DNA of 33,304 nt from Actinomycetota bacterium (GTDB lineage Bacteria > Actinomycetota > Humimicrobiia > Humimicrobiales > Humimicrobiaceae): the NCBI GenBank assembly GCA_016870615.1, contig VGAZ01000010.1:1-33304 (forward strand). The letters are read 5' to 3'. Below, in pieces: positions 26,629-33,304 of the stretch. Under the pieces are notes generated by a model. The model worked only from the letters and a program-made list of their open reading frames with translations, had not been told where the DNA came from and made no database searches. Both the position numbers and the translations under genes were made by a program. Numbering within the stretch: position 1 is the first letter of the stretch; each line of letters begins with the position of its first letter.

Positions 26629-28376
26629 TGGGAAAAAATTCAAATACAGCATTATCAGTAATTGCGCCTGTAGATTTTAATTTTGAATGCAGCGAATTGT
26701 TTTATTTTTTAAGCAGTTCAGGCAATTACAGGTATATGTCATTTCTTGACAGCAGCCTGCTTCCAAATAAATACTCAAAATATTCTTATCTTTTATTTGA
26801 ACCCTGTTTTGCAGTAAGAGCTTCAAAAAGGTTTGGAGAGATTATATATCCGGGAAAAAGCAATTTGATTATGGATAATACTTTTACAAATAATCCAGGT
26901 AATATAAATGATTTCCTGGATTATTTTACCGCAAGCCATATTTCTAAAAACAGTTCAGGGAAATATTATGTTAATGATAATATTTGCTTAAACAGCACAG
27001 AGGAAAATAATGTTAAAAAAATTATTTTTAGTGATAAACCCCATGTTTTTTTAAAAAATGTTTTAAAAATCTGCAATTATAAGGAAAACGCAAAATACTA
27101 TTATGAAAATGGAAAGCTTACATCTTCAGCCCGTTCCCTGATTAAAAGCAGTTTGCCGGACTTTACCGGAGGGCTTGCCGGTTTTATATCTTATGATTAT
27201 AAAAATTATCTTGAAAAACTGCCAAAGACAGCAAAGGATGACCAGGAATTACCTGTTTTTTATTTCCTGCACTTTTGCCGTTTTCTTGCGTTCAGCCACC
27301 AATTAAATAAATGGTTTATTATAAAAAACTATAATATTAATGCAGATTTTTATAATAGAAAAAACAGCATTTATAAAGCCCGCACAAAAATCCTGGAGCC
27401 AGGAATTGAAAAATGCATATCGGGTGATATGGAAGAAACAATGGAGCGTATTAAAAATATTATCAACAGCAAAAATTTTTTAAGTAAAGATAAAATATTT
27501 AAGCATATTGCCAGAAAATATGGCTGTCAAAAAACAGCAAAACTTGATCTAAGGTCAAATCTTAATAAAGATGAGTATAAAAAAGCTGTCAACATAGCAA
27601 AAAAATACATACATGAGGGAGATATTTACCAGGTAAATATGACACAGAGGTTTAAATGCAGCCTGGAAGTTGAGCCCTATGACCTGTATTTTATTTTACG
27701 CACAAGAAATGCGGCCCCGTTTTCTGCATATCTTTCTTTTCCAGATGTTAAGATTGGCAGTTCTTCACCTGAAAGGTTTTTATTCTTAAAGAAAGATAAA
27801 ATACATACAAGGCCGATAAAGGGCACAAGGCCCAGGGGCAAAAATGCAACGCAAGATGCATTTTTAAAAAATGAACTTAAAAACAGCATAAAGGACCATG
27901 CAGAACTTAATATGATTGTTGATCTTGAGCGCAATGACCTGGGCAAGTTCTGCAAATACGGGACTGTAAAAGTAAAAGAGCATGCGGTTGTTGAAAAGTA
28001 CGCAAAAGTTTTTCATCTTGTCTCAACAGTGACAGGAAAAGTCCAGCATGGATATGATATTGCGGATATTTTAAAGGCAACATTCCCTGGGGGCTCTATA
28101 ACAGGAGCGCCGAAGATAAGGGCAATGGAGATAATAGATGAACTTGAAAATATTACCCGTGGTGTTTATACAGGGGCAATAGGATATATAGGTATTGACG
28201 GTACAATGGATTTAAATATAGTTATCAGGACTTTTGTAATAAAAAATAAAATCTTTTATTATAATGTCGGAGGGGGCATAGTTGAGGACTCATCTGCAGA
28301 AGAGGAGTACCAGGAAACACTGGATAAAGGGCTTGCGCTTAAAGAGACACTGGAGTATTTTACAGGCAGCAGTTAA
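26628..28376 (+). CDS. pabB: Aminodeoxychorismate synthase component I
   Basis: C-terminal chorismate-binding domain with PIKGTRPRG (PabB-type PIKGT, not TrpE PIAGT), DLERNDLG, FPGGSITGAPKIRAMEII, YTGAIGYI. ATG overlaps the pabA TAA. Confidence 0.92.
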   Translation: MGKNSNTALSVIAPVDFNFECSELFYFLSSSGNYRYMSFLDSSLLPNKYSKYSYLLFEPCFAVRASKRFGEIIYPGKSNLIMDNTFTNNPGNINDFLDYFTASHISKNSSGKYYVNDNICLNSTEENNVKKIIFSDKPHVFLKNVLKICNYKENAKYYYENGKLTSSARSLIKSSLPDFTGGLAGFISYDYKNYLEKLPKTAKDDQELPVFYFLHFCRFLAFSHQLNKWFIIKNYNINADFYNRKNSIYKARTKILEPGIEKCISGDMEETMERIKNIINSKNFLSKDKIFKHIARKYGCQKTAKLDLRSNLNKDEYKKAVNIAKKYIHEGDIYQVNMTQRFKCSLEVEPYDLYFILRTRNAAPFSAYLSFPDVKIGSSSPERFLFLKKDKIHTRPIKGTRPRGKNATQDAFLKNELKNSIKDHAELNMIVDLERNDLGKFCKYGTVKVKEHAVVEKYAKVFHLVSTVTGKVQHGYDIADILKATFPGGSITGAPKIRAMEIIDELENITRGVYTGAIGYIGIDGTMDLNIVIRTFVIKNKIFYYNVGGGIVEDSSAEEEYQETLDKGLALKETLEYFTGSS

Positions 28377-28569
28377 TGTTTGATGGTTTGCAGCAATAAT
28401 TAATAAAAATGCAGATTTTTTATTATCCAACACCGTTTTTAATAACCCTTATAAAAAATAAAGAATATTTTTGATGAAATATAAAAAATAATATATATAA
28501 TATGAAAATGATTCAAAGACATGATTGCGTTAATATTTACTGTTTTAAATAATTGTATGGGGGTAAAAA

Positions 28570-29649
28570 ATGAATGATGTAAAAAAATATACTATTGCTG
28601 TACTTGGCGGGGACGGTACTGGCCCTGAAGTAGTAAATGAAGGCAAAAAAGTACTGGCTGCAGCAGGCAAAAAGCATAATATTGGATTTGATTTTGAAGA
28701 ATTTGATTTTGGAGGAGAAAGATATATTAAAACAGGGGAAACTCTTCCGGAAGGAGCAGTTGAAAAGCTTAAGGAATTTAAAGCAATTTACCTTGGGGCA
28801 ATAGGCCATCCTGATGTTGCTCCAGGGATACTTGAACTTGGAATACTTCTTAATCTTCGATTTGCTCTTGACCAGTATATTAATTTAAGGCCTGTAAAAC
28901 TTTATCCGGGAGTCGACTGTCCTTTAAAAGATAAAAAACCTGAAGATATCGATTTTATAGTTGTGAGGGAAAATACCGGGGATTTGTATGCGGGCCACGG
29001 TGGGGTTACAAGAAAGGGAAGTGCGCATGAGGTTGCAACACAGGTGATGGTTTACGACAGGCAGATGATTGACAGGTGCCTTGAATATTCTTTCAAACTT
29101 GCAGTTGAGAGGAAAAAGGAAGGAAAGCCGGGAAAGCTCACTCTTGTCCATAAAACGAATGTTTTAACTTTTGTGGGTGATTTATGGTTCAGGGCGTTTA
29201 TGGAAATGTCTGAAAAATATCCTGAAGTGCAAACTGATTATAATCATGTTGATGCAGCATGCATGTGGATGGTAAAAAATCCTGAGTGGTACGATGTTAT
29301 TGTTACCGGCAATATGTTTGGGGATATTATAACTGACCTGGGCGCAATGGTACAGGGCGGCATGGGAATAGCAGCAGGCGGGAATATAAATCCTGAAGGT
29401 ACTTCAATGTTTGAACCCATCGGGGGGTCAGCGCCCAAATATACGGGTATGAATATAATTAATCCTCTTGCGGCAATTGAGGCGGCGCGCATGATGCTCA
29501 AGCATCTTGGCGAGGCTCAAGCAGCAAAAGCAATTGAGAAAGCAGTATCATTTGCATGCACAAAAATAAATAGCTTAAGTGCGGGTAAAATGGGTTTCTC
29601 TACTTCAGAAATAGGTGATATGATAGCAGGGCATATTTTGGATAATTAA
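28570..29649 (+). CDS. Isocitrate/isopropylmalate dehydrogenase family (LeuB- or tartrate/D-malate dehydrogenase-like)
   Basis: [73 protein letters not shown]. Confidence 0.9.
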   Translation: MNDVKKYTIAVLGGDGTGPEVVNEGKKVLAAAGKKHNIGFDFEEFDFGGERYIKTGETLPEGAVEKLKEFKAIYLGAIGHPDVAPGILELGILLNLRFALDQYINLRPVKLYPGVDCPLKDKKPEDIDFIVVRENTGDLYAGHGGVTRKGSAHEVATQVMVYDRQMIDRCLEYSFKLAVERKKEGKPGKLTLVHKTNVLTFVGDLWFRAFMEMSEKYPEVQTDYNHVDAACMWMVKNPEWYDVIVTGNMFGDIITDLGAMVQGGMGIAAGGNINPEGTSMFEPIGGSAPKYTGMNIINPLAAIEAARMMLKHLGEAQAAKAIEKAVSFACTKINSLSAGKMGFSTSEIGDMIAGHILDN

Positions 29650-29684
29650 AAATACCGTCCGTTTTAATAACTGCCGCTTTTTTA

Positions 29685-29693
29685 TGATATAAT
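29685..29693 (+). promoter_or_regulatory. Extended -10 TGATATAAT immediately upstream of pabC-like ATG
   Basis: TGATATAAT 29685-29693, TTATTT, then ATG at 29700; no Shine-Dalgarno in between. Confidence 0.5.
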
Positions 29694-29699
29694 TTATTT

Positions 29700-30563
29700 A
29701 TGCCAGATTCAGTATTTATAAATGGAAAATATATATGTGCAAAAGGGGCAGCCTTAAGCATTTTTAGCCCGGGTTTTTTGTATGGCGACGGTGTTTTTGA
29801 AACCCTGAAAAGCTGCAGCAAAGAGATTATATTTTTTGATGAGCATATTGACAGGCTTTTTTCATCGCTTAGAGAACTGAAATACAGTTATTCATTTGAC
29901 AGGGAGCATATAAAATCTGCAATACTGAAGCTTATTGCAAAAAACAGGCTAAATAATTGTAATGCAGCAATAAAGATAATAGTATCAAGAAGAAATTATA
30001 TTGATAAATTCAGGATTGATTTCTGGGCAGAGCCGGATCTAATAATCACTGCAAAAAAAATTGCAAATTATCAGAAGGATATTTATAAAAAAGGTTTAAT
30101 AATTATCAGCTCATCTATAAGGAGGAATCCCTGCAGTAATTTTCTTTACAAGCATAAGCTTTTAAACTATTTTGAAAACATTTATGCAAAGAATGAAGCA
30201 TATGCAGCAGGCGCAGATGAGGCCCTTTTTATAACCAGGGACAAGACAGTTCTTGAATGCGCCTCATCAAATATTTTTTTGGTAAAAAACGGCAGTATTA
30301 TCACTCCTGCCCTTACTCAAAATATACTTCCCGGCATTACAAGGCAAAATGTTATAAATATATGCAAAAAAAATAATATTAATATCATCCAGAAAAAAGT
30401 TCATTATTTCGAGATAATGGAAGCGGATGAAATCTTTATAACAAATTCTATATCGGATATAATGCCGGTAAAAATGGTTGACTCTCACACAATTGCAAAA
30501 TGCAACATACCCGGTAAAGCTACAGAGCTGGTGTCAGTTCTTTACAGGCAAGCGTGTCTATAA
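29700..30563 (+). CDS. pabC: Class IV PLP aminotransferase, 4-amino-4-deoxychorismate lyase-like
   Basis: FLYGDGVFETLKSCSKEIIFFDEHIDRLFSSL, YKHKLLNY PLP-lysine region, GADEALFITRDKTVLECASSNIFLVKNG, LPGITRQ. Follows pabAB. Confidence 0.82.
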   Translation: MPDSVFINGKYICAKGAALSIFSPGFLYGDGVFETLKSCSKEIIFFDEHIDRLFSSLRELKYSYSFDREHIKSAILKLIAKNRLNNCNAAIKIIVSRRNYIDKFRIDFWAEPDLIITAKKIANYQKDIYKKGLIIISSSIRRNPCSNFLYKHKLLNYFENIYAKNEAYAAGADEALFITRDKTVLECASSNIFLVKNGSIITPALTQNILPGITRQNVINICKKNNINIIQKKVHYFEIMEADEIFITNSISDIMPVKMVDSHTIAKCNIPGKATELVSVLYRQACL

Positions 30564-30741
30564 TTTTTTATTTGAATTTGACAGCTGTTTTTTTTTATAA
30601 TATTTTATATAAAGAAATAATTGTTCACTATTATTCCTGTTTTAAAACTATAATGCCTTGAGTGTTAAATAAACTATTGTAATCAACTGGAAAAACTTGT
30701 CTATTTGTAATTTTGGCTTGTTTTGTTAAGGAGTATTGAAT

Positions 30742-31281
30742 ATGAGAAAATACCACAATATTATGGAAATAATAACGCACAGAAGAAGCATAAGGTCCTA
30801 TGATTCAAAAGAAATTGAAGCTGAAAAAATGGATTATGTCTTGAATGCTTTCAGGAAGGCTCCTTCTGCCAAAAACCTCCAGCCCTGGAAACTTATAGTC
30901 ATAAAAGACAGGCACAAAAAAAACGACCTTGCTATTGCCTGCAATAACCAGGGTTTTATAGCCGAAGCCCCGGTACTGCTGGCGGCATGCGCCAAAGAAG
31001 AGGAGGCTTACGGAGTAATGGGCGGCTATATGAGCAGTTATCCAATTGACATAGCAATTGCGCTTGAGCACCTTATACTTGCAGCAGCAGAACAGGGTTT
31101 AGGAACATGCTGGATTGGGGCTTTTAAGGAAAAACTTGTAAAAGATATACTTGGAGTGCCTGAAAATGTGAGGATTGTTGCATTAACCCCGCTCGGCTAC
31201 CCGGGAGCAGGAGCAGAAACGCCAAAAAGGGGAAGAAAATCCATATCTGAAATAGTTTGCTATGAAAAATACTGCGACTGA
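30742..31281 (+). CDS. Nitroreductase family protein
   Basis: HRRSIRSYDSKEI, APSAKNLQPWKLIVI, GLGTCWIGAF, LTPLGYPG. ATG at 30742 with AAGGAG 8 nt before (track starts at TTG 30736). Confidence 0.93.
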   Translation: MRKYHNIMEIITHRRSIRSYDSKEIEAEKMDYVLNAFRKAPSAKNLQPWKLIVIKDRHKKNDLAIACNNQGFIAEAPVLLAACAKEEEAYGVMGGYMSSYPIDIAIALEHLILAAAEQGLGTCWIGAFKEKLVKDILGVPENVRIVALTPLGYPGAGAETPKRGRKSISEIVCYEKYCD

Positions 31282-31286
31282 GCGTC

Positions 31287-33304
31287 ATGAAAATAATAGC
31301 GACCCATGTTAGCTCTGATTTTGATTCTTTTGCAGGAATGGTTGCTGCAAAAAAGCTTTATCCTGATGCTAAAATTATTCTTCCAGGTTCAATTAACCAA
31401 AATGTCAGGAAATTTATTTCAATATATGAAGATGAACTGCCCCAGTCATTTGAACCTGCAGATATAGATATTTTTGCTGTTAAAAAGATAATAATAATAG
31501 ATACAAGCATTGCTTCTAGACTTGGCGACCTTAAAAGCATTGCAGAAAAAAAAGGCACAGAAATAATAATATACGATCATCACTGCAAGTCCCCGTATGA
31601 CATTTTAAATGCTGATAAAATTATTAAAGACACAGGCGCTACCACATCAATACTTGTCAGTATTTTAAAGAAACAGGATATAATAATAAATTCTTTTGAG
31701 GCGACGCTTTTTGCTCTGGGTATTTATGAAGACACTGGTTCTTTTTCTTACCCTAATACAAGGCCGCTGGATTTTGAAGCCTGTTCATTTTTGCTAAAAA
31801 TGGGAGCAAGCCTTTCTGTGGTTGCAAAATTCCTCAATCCGCCTATGGACCAGATTCAGCATAAACTTCTGGAGAAACTTATATCTGCTTCAAAAAAAAT
31901 AAATATTAATGAAAAAAAAATAATATTATCAAGTACCGAGACTGAGAAGTTTACCGAAGGCCTTTCAATTATCACCAGGAAATTGGGCCAGATCGAAGAT
32001 GTTGATATTGTTTTTTGCTGGGTCAAAATGAAAGATAAAACATATCTGGTTGCAAGAAGCGACGACCCGTCAGTGGATGTATCCGGGATTATCAAAGTAC
32101 TGGGCGGGGGAGGACATGCCCAGGCTGCTTCTGCAGTTTTGAAAGATGCCGGAATAAAAGATATAGAAAACAGGCTTATAGCTTCACTTTATAAAAACAT
32201 CAAAAAACCCATGGTCGCCAGGGATATAATGTCTTATCCGATAAGGACTGTTAGTGAGGATGCAAGTATTGAAAAAGTTAATGACTTTCTGAAAAAATAC
32301 GGGCACACGGGCATACCAATTGTTGACAGCAGTAATGGCATAGTAGGAATAATTACAAGAAAAGACGTTGACAGGGCTCTAAAGCATGGGCTTTCCCATG
32401 CTCCGGTAAAGGGATTTAAATCCCGGGGGCTTGTAACAACAGGGCCAAATACCACTGTTGAAGAAATACAGAGAATGATGATAGAAAACGGTATCGGTAG
32501 AATTCCGGTTGTTGTAAGGGGTGAAGCCGTGGGTATTGTTACCAGGAAAGATATTTTACGTTACCTTCATGGAAAAATAAAAACCGGTGCAGGCAAAAGC
32601 GCTGCGGGCACAAATCAAGAAAAATTTTATCCTTCACCTGAAGTTGTAAAAGAAAGGCTAATGTTTTACCTTCCGGAAAGTATTTTTTCAGTACTTAAAA
32701 AGGCTTCTTTTACTGCAAAGAAGCTTAAAGTAAAGGTTTACCTGGTCGGGGGCCTGGTCAGGGATTTGCTGCTGGGTATGCCAAACCTTGATGTTGATAT
32801 TGTTGTAGAAGGCGATGGCATAGCTCTTGCAGAAAAACTTGCCCATGAATCCGGCGCAAGGGTGGAAAGTTATCAAAAGTTTAAAACGGCTGTTATTATT
32901 TTTGAGAATTACCGGCATATTGATATTGCTTCTTCAAGAATAGAGCACTATAAGGAGCCGGCTGCACTTCCGGATATAGAACCTGGCAGCATAACCCAGG
33001 ACCTTGCAAGAAGGGATTTTTCAATAAATACCCTTGCCATCTCTTTAAATGAAGATGATTTTGGCAGGATAATTGATTTTTTCGGGGGAAGGAAAGATCT
33101 CGGGGAAAAGAAAATCAGGGTACTACATAAACTTAGCTTTGTGGAAGACCCGACAAGAATATTAAGGGCTGTAAGATTTGAACAGAGGCTTGGGTTCAAA
33201 ATGGATATGCAGACTGAAAAATTGGCCATTCTTTCTATAAAAATGAATATTCTAAAGGGATTAAATGGTATCAGGATAAGGGATGAACTTGTATCAATAT
33301 TAAA
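31287..33304 (+). CDS. DHH phosphoesterase - CBS - CBS - poly(A) polymerase/CCA tRNA nucleotidyltransferase fusion (3' truncated by window)
   Basis: Own translation from ATG at 31287, open to the edge (672 codons): HVSSDFDSFAG, IYDHHCKSP, GGGGHAQAAS (DHH/DHHA1); two CBS repeats (ARDIMSYPIRTVSED..., KGFKSRGLVTTGPNTTVEE...); NTase core VYLVGGLVRDLLLGMPNLDVDIVVEGDG, RRDFSINTLAISL, EDPTRILRAVRFEQR. Missing from the supplied ORF track. Confidence 0.95.
   Translation, partial: MKIIATHVSSDFDSFAGMVAAKKLYPDAKIILPGSINQNVRKFISIYEDELPQSFEPADIDIFAVKKIIIIDTSIASRLGDLKSIAEKKGTEIIIYDHHCKSPYDILNADKIIKDTGATTSILVSILKKQDIIINSFEATLFALGIYEDTGSFSYPNTRPLDFEACSFLLKMGASLSVVAKFLNPPMDQIQHKLLEKLISASKKININEKKIILSSTETEKFTEGLSIITRKLGQIEDVDIVFCWVKMKDKTYLVARSDDPSVDVSGIIKVLGGGGHAQAASAVLKDAGIKDIENRLIASLYKNIKKPMVARDIMSYPIRTVSEDASIEKVNDFLKKYGHTGIPIVDSSNGIVGIITRKDVDRALKHGLSHAPVKGFKSRGLVTTGPNTTVEEIQRMMIENGIGRIPVVVRGEAVGIVTRKDILRYLHGKIKTGAGKSAAGTNQEKFYPSPEVVKERLMFYLPESIFSVLKKASFTAKKLKVKVYLVGGLVRDLLLGMPNLDVDIVVEGDGIALAEKLAHESGARVESYQKFKTAVIIFENYRHIDIASSRIEHYKEPAALPDIEPGSITQDLARRDFSINTLAISLNEDDFGRIIDFFGGRKDLGEKKIRVLHKLSFVEDPTRILRAVRFEQRLGFKMDMQTEKLAILSIKMNILKGLNGIRIRDELVSIL

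Noticed and set aside
1-33304. CRISPR array, tRNA/rRNA genes, IS elements or phage genes
   Set aside because: No regularly spaced direct repeats, cloverleaf-like sequences ending in CCA, transposase/integrase motifs or structural phage genes were seen on reading both strands; a tRNAscan/ISfinder run would be decisive.

Overview
AT-rich bacterial window. From left to right it contains: (i) a minus-strand pair resembling carotenoid glycosyl-ester enzymes, a CrtQ-like GT2 whose 5' end is interrupted by an in-frame TAG, and a truncated CrtO-like acyltransferase running off the left edge and absent from the ORF track; (ii) an AT-rich MFS transporter; (iii) a ROK-family regulator followed by a co-directional ~18 kb carbohydrate locus (about 4.8-22.9 kb). 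The locus has an ABC importer (lipoprotein, two permeases, a small membrane protein, two unequal ATPases), four xylose-isomerase-like TIM-barrel proteins, two Gfo/Idh/MocA proteins (one levoglucosan-dehydrogenase-like, one without the usual EKP lysine), a PMI-like cupin, a Zn-dependent polyol-type dehydrogenase and two tandem FGGY kinases; (iv) a prenyltransferase/squalene-cyclase-like alpha-toroid protein, an alpha/beta hydrolase and a YtxH protein; (v) pabA-pabB, an isopropylmalate/tartrate/malate dehydrogenase family gene, a pabC-like class IV aminotransferase, a nitroreductase, and a DHH-CBS-CBS-poly(A) polymerase/CCA-transferase fusion running off the right edge (also absent from the ORF track). 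The strongest candidate for an undescribed system is the carbohydrate locus. Its substrate cannot be fixed from sequence alone. Family assignments come from motif recognition and memory; no database search was run.
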